Part shown: one piece after another, positions 8,843-17,380 of the stretch
Position numbering within the stretch: position 1 is the stretch's first letter
Layout: each line of letters begins with the position of its first letter
Source: Planctomycetaceae bacterium
Lineage (GTDB): Bacteria > Planctomycetota > Phycisphaerae > Phycisphaerales > SM1A02
DNA: 64,000 nucleotides
Reading direction: 5' to 3'
Assembly (NCBI GenBank): GCA_027490145.1
Contig: JAIXYQ010000007.1
Coordinates: 124,001 to 188,000, forward strand
Program-made: the position numbers and the translations under genes
The notes under the pieces: model-generated
The model's database searches: none
The model's input: the letters and a program-made list of their open reading frames with translations, nothing else
Told to the model about the DNA's origin: nothing

Positions 8843-8849
8843 TCCCTCG
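8816..8849 (+). repeat. 34-bp direct repeat, copy 2 (end of porin 2)
   Basis: This stretch is identical to 7351-7384, including synonymous positions and the first seven bases after the stop. Confidence 0.9.
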
Positions 8850-9032
8850 CGGAGGTGGTTATCTGCCCTTGAGTGCGCGCCCAGCCCACGTCGACCCGGC
8901 TGGGCCCCGCATCGATCCGGCCTTGCGTGTGAATCGATCGCCATTGGCCGAGTCACGGTGAACGAAACCCGGTGTTCGGTCGATACACAGGATGTCGATG
9001 CCCCCGGCTGCGTCCCTCGACTGGCTTTCATT

Positions 9033-9038
9033 TACCCT
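9033..9038 (+). promoter_or_regulatory. -10 box of porin 3
   Basis: TACCCT ends 13 bases before the ATG at 9052. The rest of the 209-base gap before this gene shows no other feature. Confidence 0.35.
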
Positions 9039-9051
9039 TGACGGCCCAAGC

Positions 9052-10752
9052 ATGGTCCGAAGCGCGACCACATCCCTTTGCGGCGCACGGGCGCGTGGCG
9101 CCGTACCGGCGTTGCTCACCCTGGCGGCGGCCGCAACCCCTGTGTTGGCTGCCGAGCCGTCGGCCGTGCCGGCCGCTGTCCCGGCCAGTGCGTCGTCCCG
9201 ACCGCAGGATGAACCCACGTCCGCGGGCAGCCCGTGGTTGAGCGATCAACCCTCGGCGAGCGGCGCCAACGCACCCGCCCAGGCTGCCGACATGGGCGCG
9301 CTGCTCAAGCGGCTTGATGCCCTCGAGCGCCGCAACGAGTCGCTGGAGGGTGAAGTCAATGAACTGCGCCAGAAGGACAGCGAGCGCACGCTGACCGCGG
9401 AACGCGCCGACGAGATCCGCGCGATCGTGCGCGATGCCATGACCGAGAGCGGCAACTACGCCAGCTTGCGCGGTGACGTGTCGACCGCCGGCTGGAATGA
9501 CGGGTTCTTCCTGCGCAGCGCCGATGGTCGCTTCCTGATGAAGTTCGGGGGCTTGATGCAGACTCGATACATCTGGAGCAACATTCGCGAGGTGCCGCCA
9601 AACGTGGTGGCCACCGGAACCGCCGACACGCAGGAAGACCGCGAGGGCTTCGATCTCGGCCCCTGGAGCTCGCTCTGGATCAACGGCCACGTCTTCAGCC
9701 CTGACGTGACCTACATGGTCAAGGGCTACTGGGTGAATTCGAACGCCACGATCATCAACGATCCGTCGGCGCCGCCCTTCTATCCGCAGTTCGGCGACAA
9801 CGCCGGTCCGATCCAGCTTGCAGATGCATGGGTACGCGTGGCGCTGGATGACCAGTGGTCGGTCCGCGTGGGCCAGTACCGCGCGCCCTACAGCCGGGAA
9901 ACGCTGATCGCCGACAGCAACCAGATCGCGGTCGACCGCAGCGTGATCGACTACCACCTGGGCCTGTGGTACACGCAGGGGATCGAGCTGGAAAGCCTGA
10001 CCGACGACTGGCGCTGGCGCTTGTCGTTCGACGAGGGCGGCACCGACAACATCGCCGGCGAGTTGGAATTGGTCGGCACGGAGCCGATGGACCGGCCGTG
10101 GTACAGCACCGACTCGCAGTTCTCGGTGACCTCGCGACTGGAGCACAAGCTGTCCGGCAGTTGGGAGCAGTTCGCCCAGTTCACGAGCCCGCAGGGGGAT
10201 GAGACGGGCCTTCTCGCCGGTGTGGCCTTCCACTACTCGGTGTCGGAGCCTTTCCAGCCCGACGATGCCTCGCAGTACGGCCAGAACGAGTGGACCGGCA
10301 TCACGGCGGACATCAGCTGGATGCTGGGTGGCGCGTCGATCTACGCGAGCGCGTACTGGAACTACATCCACTCCGATGCAGCACTGCCCGAGATCACCGG
10401 ACAGCCGTTCTCGATCCCGGATGCCAGCACCATCTGGGGCGCCACGATCCAGGGGTCGATGTACGTCACCCAGAAGCACGAGGTCTTCGCCCGCTTCGAG
10501 GCCGGCGAGATGCAGTTCGGCGACCTGTCCAACAATGCCCAGGTCGATCCGATCTATGGTGAGGAACACACCATGACCCTGTTCACCACCGGTCTGGTCT
10601 GGTACCTGGATGGCCAGGACCTGAAGTGGACGACCGACATGGGCGTGAATTTCACCGACCTCTCGCCTGCCTGGTACGACTCCCAGGCCGGCTGGCGCGT
10701 GAGCGAGGACGGCGAGTTCGTCTTCCGCAGCAGCTTCCAGCTGATGTTCTGA
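9052..10752 (+). CDS. Outer-membrane porin with N-terminal coiled coil (paralogue 3)
   Basis: A 566-residue, more divergent member of the same porin family. The signal peptide ends near VLA-AEP (residue 34). A Pro/Ala/Ser linker follows, then a coiled coil (about 80-115, ALLKRLDALERRNESLEGEV). Next comes the shared signature RADEIRAIVRDAM and NDGFFLRSADGRF, then the barrel with VGQYRAPYSRETLI, ending SSFQLMF with terminal Phe. It is about 120 residues longer than porins 1 and 2, mostly in the linker and loops. Start 9052 was chosen over one 60 bases upstream because it gives a proper signal peptide. Confidence 0.84.
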   Translation: MVRSATTSLCGARARGAVPALLTLAAAATPVLAAEPSAVPAAVPASASSRPQDEPTSAGSPWLSDQPSASGANAPAQAADMGALLKRLDALERRNESLEGEVNELRQKDSERTLTAERADEIRAIVRDAMTESGNYASLRGDVSTAGWNDGFFLRSADGRFLMKFGGLMQTRYIWSNIREVPPNVVATGTADTQEDREGFDLGPWSSLWINGHVFSPDVTYMVKGYWVNSNATIINDPSAPPFYPQFGDNAGPIQLADAWVRVALDDQWSVRVGQYRAPYSRETLIADSNQIAVDRSVIDYHLGLWYTQGIELESLTDDWRWRLSFDEGGTDNIAGELELVGTEPMDRPWYSTDSQFSVTSRLEHKLSGSWEQFAQFTSPQGDETGLLAGVAFHYSVSEPFQPDDASQYGQNEWTGITADISWMLGGASIYASAYWNYIHSDAALPEITGQPFSIPDASTIWGATIQGSMYVTQKHEVFARFEAGEMQFGDLSNNAQVDPIYGEEHTMTLFTTGLVWYLDGQDLKWTTDMGVNFTDLSPAWYDSQAGWRVSEDGEFVFRSSFQLMF

Positions 10753-10758
10753 CGCCCC

Positions 10759-10764
10759 TACACT
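10759..10764 (+). promoter_or_regulatory. -10 box of the purL operon
   Basis: TACACT ends 9 bases before the purL ATG, leaving a leader of at most a few bases. Confidence 0.4.
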
Positions 10765-10773
10765 CGGCGCCCG

Positions 10774-13767
10774 ATGAGCGCCGTCCACGCCCAACCTGCC
10801 CCGCACGCCGCCCACCAGTCCGCACACCGTGTGCACCGCATCGAGGTCCGTCCGGCCGATGGCCAGCGCGACATGCGCGGCGAAAGTGTGCAGCGCCAGT
10901 GTGCCGCCGCTGCAGTCGCGGGCGATGCCGTTCCCAGCCGTGTCGAGCATCGAGCGGTCTACCTGATCGAGGGTGCGCTGCATGCGGAGCAGTTGGCCAC
11001 ACTGGCGAGCCAGCTGTTCGCAGACCCCGTCACGCAGACGGCGACGATCGATGGTGCCGTGGCCACGGCCCCGGGGGCCGTGACGGTCGAGGTGCACCCG
11101 CTGCCTGGCGTGATGGACCCGGCAGCCGAGAGCGTGCAGGAGGCGATCCACGCGCTGCTGGGCGTTCGTGTGCAGGTGCGGACGGGTGAGCGGTTCGATC
11201 TCACTGGGTGTACGGCGGTCCAGGCGCGCGGCTGGGCGCAGCGGCTCCTCGCCAACACCGTGATCCATGCCATCCATGATGGTCCGTTCCATCCGGCATC
11301 GTTCCCCGAAGGTCGCCCGTACGAACTCGCGATCCGCAGCGTGCCGATCACGCCCCTCGATGACGCACAGCTTGAGACCATGTCGCGGTCGGCGCACCTG
11401 TTCCTGTCGCTCGACGAGATGCGCGCGATCCAGTCGCACTACCGCACGCTCGGGCGTGAACCCCGCGAGATCGAACTCGAAACGCTCGCCCAGACCTGGA
11501 GCGAGCACTGCGTGCACAAGACCCTCAAGAGCACGGTGAGTTACGCCGTTGCCCCGGGAGCGCCCGCCGTCACGACCGATGGTCGACCCGGCCATGAGGC
11601 GGTCGATGGCGGCATCGTCATCCACAACCTGCTCAAGTCGACCGTGGCCGCGGCCACGCACGAACTCATGGCCGACGGCATCGATTGGTGCCTGTCGGTC
11701 TTCAAGGACAACTCCGGCGTCATCGCGTTCGACGACCAGTGGGCGGTGTGCTTCAAGGTCGAGACGCACAACCACCCCAGCGCGATCGAGCCCTACGGCG
11801 GCAGCGCCACCGGCATCGGTGGCTGCATCCGCGACATCATCGGCACCGGCCGGGGAGCCAAGCCGATCGCCAGCACCGACATCTTCTGCGTGGCCGATGT
11901 CACGCGCACCGAGGTCCCGCGCGGTTGCCTGCACCCGCGCCGGATCCTGCGCCAAGTGGTGAACGGCGTGCGTGACTACGGCAACCGCATGGGGATCCCC
12001 ACGTTGAACGGCACGGTGTGGTTCGACGATCGGTACGTCGGCAATCCGCTCGTCTATTGCGGCTGCGTGGGCCTGATGCCGCGCGAGTTCGTGAAGGGCC
12101 AGGTGCAGCCGGGTGATGCGATCGTGGCGATCGGCGGCCGCACGGGCCGCGATGGGATCCACGGCGCCACCTTCAGCAGCGCCGAACTCACCGACACCCA
12201 CGCCGATGAGTTCAGCCACGCGGTGCAGATCGGCAACGCGATCACCGAGAAGCGTGCGCTCGATGCGATCCTGGCCGCTCGCGACCACGAGCAGGGCTGC
12301 CTGTTCAGTGCGCTCACCGATTGCGGCGCCGGCGGGTTCAGCAGCGCCGTGGGGGAGATGGGCGGGACCATCGGAGCGGAAGTCCACCTGGACCGCGCGC
12401 CGACGAAGTACGACGGATTGAGCCCGACCGAGGCCTGGATCAGCGAGGCGCAGGAGCGGCTCGTGCTGTCGGTACCGCGCGCGAACCTTCCTGCCCTGCA
12501 GCAGGTGTGCGACGACCACGGCGTTGAGCTCTGCGACCTGGGCACCTTCGGCACGCCGGATCGCTCGATCCGCCTGCTGTGGAAGGGCACCGAGGTCGGC
12601 GCGCTCGACACGCACTTCATGCACGATGGCATACCCACGCCAACGCGCACCGCGGTGTGGGATCCCGCCTGGGCCTCGTCGTTCGCGCCCGTGGTGCGTG
12701 CGACCATCGCCCCGGGCGACCTGCAGAGCGCGCTGCCGGCCCTGCTGTCGAGCGCGAACATCGCCAGCAAGGAATGGATCATCCGCCAGTACGACCACGA
12801 GGTGCAGGGCTCGAGCGTGGTGAAGCCGCTGCACGGCCCGCAGTCGGGCCCTGGCGATGCATCGGTGATCCGCCCCGTGGCGCACAGTGTGCGCGGCTTG
12901 GCGATGGGCAACGGCCTCGCCACCGGCTTGGCGGCCGATCCGTACTGGATGGGTCTTGCGGCGATCGATGAGTGCGTGCGCAACCTGGTCTGCGTGGGCA
13001 CGGATCCATCGCGCATCGCGATCCTGGACAACTTCTGCTGGCCCAGCTGCAAGGATCCGCGCAACCTCGGCGCGCTCGTGCGGGCTGCGCATGCGTGCTA
13101 CGACGGCGCCAAGGCATACCGCACGCCGTTCATCAGCGGCAAGGACAGCCTGAACAACCAGTTCACGACCGACGACGGCACCACGATCCAGATCCCGCCG
13201 ACCCTGCTGATCTCCGGCTTCGGCCTGGTGCACGACAGCGACCACTGCGTGACCATGGACCTGAAGGGTGCCGGCCATGCGCTCGTGCTCGTGGGTACCA
13301 CGGCGCAGGCCACCGGCGGCAGCCAGTTCCGCGCGCTCGGCGGCACCGCGGGAACGGATGAGCTCCCTCGCACGGACCTGGCTGCGGGCCCGGCGAATGC
13401 ACGCGCGGTGGCCAGCCTGATCGCGGCAGGGCACGTGCTGAGCGCACACGATTGCAGCGAGGGCGGGTTGCTGGTGGCCGCCGCCGAGATGGCGTTCGCG
13501 GGCGACGTGGGCGTGCAGATCGACTTGGGCGCCGTGCCTGGTGCGGGTGCATCGCTGGTGGCGGCGTTCAGCGAGACCCCGAGTCGTTACCTGCTGGAAA
13601 TCCCGATGGATCGGCTTGATGCTGCGCTGCAGGCGCTGTCTGCGGCCGGTGTCGTGCACGCGCGCGTCGGCGCGACCTCGGCAGTGCACACGGTGCAGGC
13701 CGGCGGTTGCACCTGGACGCTCGGTGAATTGGCCGCGGCCTGGCGCAGCGGCGGGAAGGGTTGGTGA
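10774..13767 (+). CDS. purL: FGAM synthase with PurS-like N-terminus fused to PurL
   Basis: A 997-residue phosphoribosylformylglycinamidine synthase, the fourth step of de novo purine synthesis (FGAR + Gln + ATP to FGAM). Residues 1 to about 150 are not in ordinary PurL. They contain two PurS-like segments, HRIEVRPADGQRDMRGESVQ and VTVEVHPLPGVMDPAAESVQ. The PurL core begins around residue 190, with SEHCVHK at 243-249, KVETHNHPSAIEPYGGSATG and GKDSLNNQF. PurS is normally a separate small subunit bridging PurL and PurQ. PurQ is encoded immediately downstream, so the complex here is two polypeptides rather than three. Confidence 0.93.
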   Translation: MSAVHAQPAPHAAHQSAHRVHRIEVRPADGQRDMRGESVQRQCAAAAVAGDAVPSRVEHRAVYLIEGALHAEQLATLASQLFADPVTQTATIDGAVATAPGAVTVEVHPLPGVMDPAAESVQEAIHALLGVRVQVRTGERFDLTGCTAVQARGWAQRLLANTVIHAIHDGPFHPASFPEGRPYELAIRSVPITPLDDAQLETMSRSAHLFLSLDEMRAIQSHYRTLGREPREIELETLAQTWSEHCVHKTLKSTVSYAVAPGAPAVTTDGRPGHEAVDGGIVIHNLLKSTVAAATHELMADGIDWCLSVFKDNSGVIAFDDQWAVCFKVETHNHPSAIEPYGGSATGIGGCIRDIIGTGRGAKPIASTDIFCVADVTRTEVPRGCLHPRRILRQVVNGVRDYGNRMGIPTLNGTVWFDDRYVGNPLVYCGCVGLMPREFVKGQVQPGDAIVAIGGRTGRDGIHGATFSSAELTDTHADEFSHAVQIGNAITEKRALDAILAARDHEQGCLFSALTDCGAGGFSSAVGEMGGTIGAEVHLDRAPTKYDGLSPTEAWISEAQERLVLSVPRANLPALQQVCDDHGVELCDLGTFGTPDRSIRLLWKGTEVGALDTHFMHDGIPTPTRTAVWDPAWASSFAPVVRATIAPGDLQSALPALLSSANIASKEWIIRQYDHEVQGSSVVKPLHGPQSGPGDASVIRPVAHSVRGLAMGNGLATGLAADPYWMGLAAIDECVRNLVCVGTDPSRIAILDNFCWPSCKDPRNLGALVRAAHACYDGAKAYRTPFISGKDSLNNQFTTDDGTTIQIPPTLLISGFGLVHDSDHCVTMDLKGAGHALVLVGTTAQATGGSQFRALGGTAGTDELPRTDLAAGPANARAVASLIAAGHVLSAHDCSEGGLLVAAAEMAFAGDVGVQIDLGAVPGAGASLVAAFSETPSRYLLEIPMDRLDAALQALSAAGVVHARVGATSAVHTVQAGGCTWTLGELAAAWRSGGKGW

Positions 13768-13772
13768 ACACC

Positions 13773-14570
13773 ATGAAGGCACTCGTCATCACGGCGCCCG
13801 GCATCAACTGCGACCTGGAGTTGGCGCAGGCCTTCGAGGCCGCCGGCGTCACGCCCGAGCCGGTCTTGCTGTCCACGCTCGCGCGCACACCGTCGATCGT
13901 CGATCGCTTCGGCATGATCGGGCTGCCCGGCGGATTCAGCTTCGGCGATGACATCGCCGCCGGCCGCATCATGGCGGCGCTCATCCGCGAGCGGCTCTAC
14001 CCGGCCCTTCGAGCGGCCATCGAGCGGCGGGTGCCCATGATCTGCCCATGCAACGGTTTCCAGATCGCGGTGCAGGCTGGCCTGTTGCCCGGGCCGATCG
14101 ACGGCGCCTGGCCAGTGCAGCCGACGCTGGCCACGGTGGCGCTCTCGAACAATGCCAGCGCCCGCTTCGAGGATCGCTGGACGCGCATGGAGATTCCTGC
14201 AGACACCGTCTGCGTGTGGACGAGGGGCTTGGCCTGTGATGGCGATGATGCGATGCTGCCGTGCGCCCACGGTGAGGGCCGGTTCGTGACGAGCCCGGCA
14301 CTGTTGGGCACGCTGCAGTCGCGCGGCCAAGTGGCGATCCGGTACGCCGCGACCGACAACTTCAATGGATCGATGGGCGCGGTCGCTGGGCTCTGCGATG
14401 CCAGCGGCCTGGTCTTCGGTCTGATGCCGCACCCTGAGCGGTACACGCGATTCACGCAGCACCCCTGGTGGACCCGGCTTCCTGCGGCCATGCGCCGCAC
14501 CGCGCCCCTGGGGCTGCGCATGTTCCAGTCTGCCGTCGCGTGTGCGCGCGGCGAGGAGGTTGCACGATGA
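13773..14570 (+). CDS. purQ: FGAM synthase glutaminase subunit
   Basis: A 265-residue class I glutamine amidotransferase that supplies ammonia to PurL. The nucleophile C93 is in CPCNGFQIAV and the His-Glu pair is in MPHPERYTR. The glycine motif GLPGGFSFGDD is present. The ATG at 13773 gives the usual start (MKALVITAPGINCD). GTG at 13764, which overlaps the purL stop as GTGA, is an alternative that would give tight translational coupling, and GAAGGG at 13755-13760 could serve either. The next gene overlaps its stop by ATGA. Confidence 0.93.
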   Translation: MKALVITAPGINCDLELAQAFEAAGVTPEPVLLSTLARTPSIVDRFGMIGLPGGFSFGDDIAAGRIMAALIRERLYPALRAAIERRVPMICPCNGFQIAVQAGLLPGPIDGAWPVQPTLATVALSNNASARFEDRWTRMEIPADTVCVWTRGLACDGDDAMLPCAHGEGRFVTSPALLGTLQSRGQVAIRYAATDNFNGSMGAVAGLCDASGLVFGLMPHPERYTRFTQHPWWTRLPAAMRRTAPLGLRMFQSAVACARGEEVAR

Positions 14571-14950
14571 CCGCGTCCCCGGGTTCGCCGCCACCGTTCC
14601 AGCCTCCGCCGTATCACCCTCCCCTGGGCACCACGCCACCGCCGGGCTTCGACCGGGATCGGGCCAGTCGCCTCAAGGTCATGGCCGGCGTGTTCGGCCT
14701 GCTGCTCGGCGGCTTCGGGATCCACAAGTTCATCATCGGGGCGATCGTGCCGGGCATCATCATGCTGGGGGTGACCCTGCTCGGTACGTGCCTGTTCGTT
14801 GGCGCGGGCTGGCTGCTGGTCGGCATTCCCTGCGGGTTCGGCCCCGCCGCCATGGGCGTGATCGGCTTCGTCGAGGGCATCATCTACCTGACCAAGTCCG
14901 ATGAGGACTTCAATCGCATCTACCTCGTCGGCAAGCGTGGTTGGTTCTGA
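14567..14950 (+). CDS. TM2-domain membrane protein
   Basis: A 127-residue protein. A Pro-rich cytosolic head (1-40) leads into a TM2 domain: two hydrophobic helices with GGFGIHKFIIGAIVPGIIML and a conserved acidic end SDEDFNRIY. The start ATG overlaps the purQ stop (ATGA) and has GAGGAGG upstream, so translation is coupled. Its role beside purine genes is unknown, and placement in the operon may be incidental. Confidence 0.8.
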   Translation: MTASPGSPPPFQPPPYHPPLGTTPPPGFDRDRASRLKVMAGVFGLLLGGFGIHKFIIGAIVPGIIMLGVTLLGTCLFVGAGWLLVGIPCGFGPAAMGVIGFVEGIIYLTKSDEDFNRIYLVGKRGWF

Positions 14951-14978
14951 GTCCGTGGACGGCTTCACGCGGCCGGAC

Positions 14979-16529
14979 ATGTCCACCCGGAGCCCCAGCG
15001 GGCCCAAGGAGCTGCTCATGATGATCGCACTCGTCCCGGTCGTGTCCTCGTTCGCCGCCTGCACCGCCGTGCAGCAGGCTCCCAAGGAGGGCGTCACGCT
15101 CACGGTCTATTCAAGCGCCGATCCGGCGGGGTTCGACCCACAACGGTTTGTGGCGCAGCAGCGGATGGGTGGTGGGCCCGACTTCGCCTGGCAGGTTCCC
15201 GGGTTCGGTGTGGTCAAGTCCGTGCGCCGCGCCACGCTGGCGCAGGGGCGCGGCACGCTCGCCCTGACGGATGTGGCGGCCTTCATCGATCCGACCACCG
15301 TGAGCATCGTCGATCTGACGGATCCCGCGACGGCGGTGCTCGACCAGCGGTTCGAGTTCGACCTGGTCAGCCCGCAGAAGCTGCTCGAGAAGTACATCGA
15401 TCGACCGATCTCGGTGACGACCGACATCAGTGAGCACACCGGTACGCTGCTCTCGGCCAGTGATGGCCGCATCGTGATCCGCACCACGGAAGGCATCGAG
15501 GTGCTGCCGTCCGCGGATGTCCAGGTCAGGCTGGGCTCCCTGCCGGCGGGCCTGATGACCCGACCCACTCTGTCGTGGACCCTCGACACCCCCAAGGGCG
15601 GCGAGCACCTGGTGCGGACGGCGTACCAGACCGGTGGACTGACCTGGCGTTCCGACTACAACCTCGTGATCGATTCCTCCTTCAAGAAGGCTGACCTCGG
15701 GGCGTGGGTCACGCTGCTGAACCTGAGCGGCCAGTCGTTCGATGACGCGGTGCTGAAGCTCGTCGCGGGCAGCGTGCAGCGCGTGCAGCCGCGCCAGGGC
15801 ATGCGCATGGAGCGCATGCTGGCCATGGCCGATGCAGCCGGTGGCGGGGGCGGCGGCTTCGAGGAGAAGTCGTTTGCCGAGTACCACCTGTACACCCTGC
15901 CACGCACGGTCGACCTGCCGCAGAACGGCATGCAGCAGATCACGCTCTTCCCGACCGTGGCCGCCGTGCCCGTGGAGCGCGTGCTCGTGTTCGACGGCAC
16001 GAGCCAGTGGTCCGGCTGGGCTCCGAGCGAGCCCTTTGCCGATCCCAACGACCCGGGGGTGCAGAAGCCGAAGGTGGCCGTGCTCGTGCGGCTCATGAAC
16101 GACAAGGCCTCGGGCCTGGGGATCCCGCTGCCGGCCGGCAAGATCCGCGCATCCATGATCGATGCGGCGGATGGCTCCATGGAGTTCATCGGCGAGGACG
16201 TGATCGGCCACACGCCCCGCGACGAGCGCGTGACGATCCGCATCGGCGAGAGCTTCGACGTCGTCGGAGAGCGCACGCGCGTGGACTTCAAGGTCGATGC
16301 CGAACGGCGCACCATGAGCGAGACGGTGCGCATCGAGCTGCGCAACCGCAAGCAGGACGAGGCGGCCACGGTGACCGTGCGTGAGCGGCTGTACCGCTGG
16401 GCACAGTGGACGATTGCCGTGGAGTCCCAGCCCTCCACCAAGACGAGCGCGCAGCAGGTCGAGTGGACGGTGCCGGTGCCCGCAGGGGAGACCCGCGAGG
16501 TCACCTACACCGTCACCTACCAATGGTGA
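14979..16529 (+). CDS. Exported DUF4139-type protein
   Basis: About 516 residues. The body matches the DUF4139 pattern: LVRTAYQTGGLTWRSDYNLV, then LNLSGQSFDDAVLKLVAG, and a C-terminal beta-rich part with VTVRERLYRWAQWTI ending in VTYTVTYQW. Starting at 14979 gives a signal peptide with Arg4 and Lys10 before LLMMIALVPVVSSFAAC, where Cys could be lipidated. ATG 15018 has a better Shine-Dalgarno (AAGGA at 15006) but no positive charge before the hydrophobic stretch, so the start is unsettled. Function is unknown; the family is often found in cell-envelope contexts. A terminator follows. Confidence 0.75.
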   Translation: MSTRSPSGPKELLMMIALVPVVSSFAACTAVQQAPKEGVTLTVYSSADPAGFDPQRFVAQQRMGGGPDFAWQVPGFGVVKSVRRATLAQGRGTLALTDVAAFIDPTTVSIVDLTDPATAVLDQRFEFDLVSPQKLLEKYIDRPISVTTDISEHTGTLLSASDGRIVIRTTEGIEVLPSADVQVRLGSLPAGLMTRPTLSWTLDTPKGGEHLVRTAYQTGGLTWRSDYNLVIDSSFKKADLGAWVTLLNLSGQSFDDAVLKLVAGSVQRVQPRQGMRMERMLAMADAAGGGGGGFEEKSFAEYHLYTLPRTVDLPQNGMQQITLFPTVAAVPVERVLVFDGTSQWSGWAPSEPFADPNDPGVQKPKVAVLVRLMNDKASGLGIPLPAGKIRASMIDAADGSMEFIGEDVIGHTPRDERVTIRIGESFDVVGERTRVDFKVDAERRTMSETVRIELRNRKQDEAATVTVRERLYRWAQWTIAVESQPSTKTSAQQVEWTVPVPAGETREVTYTVTYQW

Positions 16530-16537
16530 AACGACAA

Positions 16538-16563
16538 CGGGCGCCGAAGCGCCCGCTGTTCGT
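16538..16563 (+). terminator. Terminator after the DUF4139 gene
   Basis: CGGGCGC (16538-16544) pairs with GCGCCCG (16549-16555) around a CGAA loop, followed by CTGTTCGTT. It lies between convergent genes. Confidence 0.65.
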
Positions 16564-16580
16564 TGCTTGAACGACCTGCC

Positions 16581-16636
16581 CCGCGCGCCGTGGCGGGCGC
16601 GCTGGAACCCGCGCGCCGTGGCGGGCGCGCTGGAAC
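16581..16636. repeat. Two perfect tandem 28-bp units, each an internal hairpin
   Basis: Copies at 16581-16608 and 16609-16636 are identical. Each contains GCGCGCC and GGCGCGC, able to form a 7-bp stem with a 6-base loop. The array sits in the gap between convergent genes and just behind a terminator. Confidence 0.85.
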
Positions 16637-16643
16637 CCGCGGC

Positions 16644-17288
16644 TCAGCCGAGTTTCGGTGCCGGCAGCGTGGCCGGTGCCGTGGCTGCGACGCTGAAGCT
16701 CACGTGATGCGTGGCGAGCACGACCTTGCCGTGGGCCTTCTCGCGGCGAGCGCGCGCCTTGGACAGCACGCCCTCCACCGTGGCGAAGGCCTTCTGGATG
16801 GTCTTGACCTCGTCGGCCTCCAGGGACTCCCAGGCGTTGCCGATCGCGGGCAGGTCCATCTTCGACGCCATGGCCAGGTCGGCAGCGTGTTCGGTGATCA
16901 GGCCGGCGACGAGCTTGGCCATGCGCTGCTGATCACGCGCGGACTTGGGTGGCGCGAAGCGAACGGCGTCGACGTTGGCGAAGAAGACCGCTGCCACCGG
17001 ACCCAGGCGTCCGACACGCCCTGCGGCGGGCTGGGGCACCATCTGCCCGATCAGTCCCGACTTCAGGAGCAAGCCGATGTGGTAGTAGAGGCTCGGCGGG
17101 CTGACGTCGAGTGCACGCGCAATCTCAAGGACGGTGCATCCGCCCGAGCCACGGATGGTCTCGAGCAGCCGAAGGCGGAAGGGTGAGCGAACGCAATGCC
17201 ACACGGCGTTGACCGAGAGGTCGATTGCCTGTGACGAGGACTGACGACCAGCCTTGTTCCCCCGGAGAGAGGTCGAAGACCGAGCCAT
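16644..17288 (-). CDS. Winged-helix (ArsR-like) transcriptional regulator
   Basis: A 214-residue protein with a winged-helix domain near residues 28-90: WHCVRSPFRLRLLETIRGSG, CTVLEIARALDVSPPSLYYH (recognition helix) and IGLLLKSGLI. This resembles ArsR/HTH_20 regulators. The C-terminal 110 residues are helical with no recognised ligand-binding motif and no Cys pair, so metal sensing is unlikely. Start 17288 (MARSS) was chosen because the extra 15 residues upstream look non-coding. It lies alone between a convergent gene and rsmA, and its target is unknown. Confidence 0.75.
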   Translation of the reverse strand: MARSSTSLRGNKAGRQSSSQAIDLSVNAVWHCVRSPFRLRLLETIRGSGGCTVLEIARALDVSPPSLYYHIGLLLKSGLIGQMVPQPAAGRVGRLGPVAAVFFANVDAVRFAPPKSARDQQRMAKLVAGLITEHAADLAMASKMDLPAIGNAWESLEADEVKTIQKAFATVEGVLSKARARREKAHGKVVLATHHVSFSVAATAPATLPAPKLG

Positions 17289-17380
17289 GGAACCTGCCTT
17301 ATGTAGACCGAAGCGAGGCGATGCACGCTGCATCGCGTGAATGGAGGATATCGACTTGCCGGGCGAGACGGCTTGACCAA

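Noticed and set aside
9028-13782. A 1584-codon open frame antisense to porin 3 and purL
   Set aside because: It is a by-product of few stop codons in high-GC DNA. Its composition is His/Arg/Ala-rich without motifs, while the opposite strand encodes clear porin and PurL.
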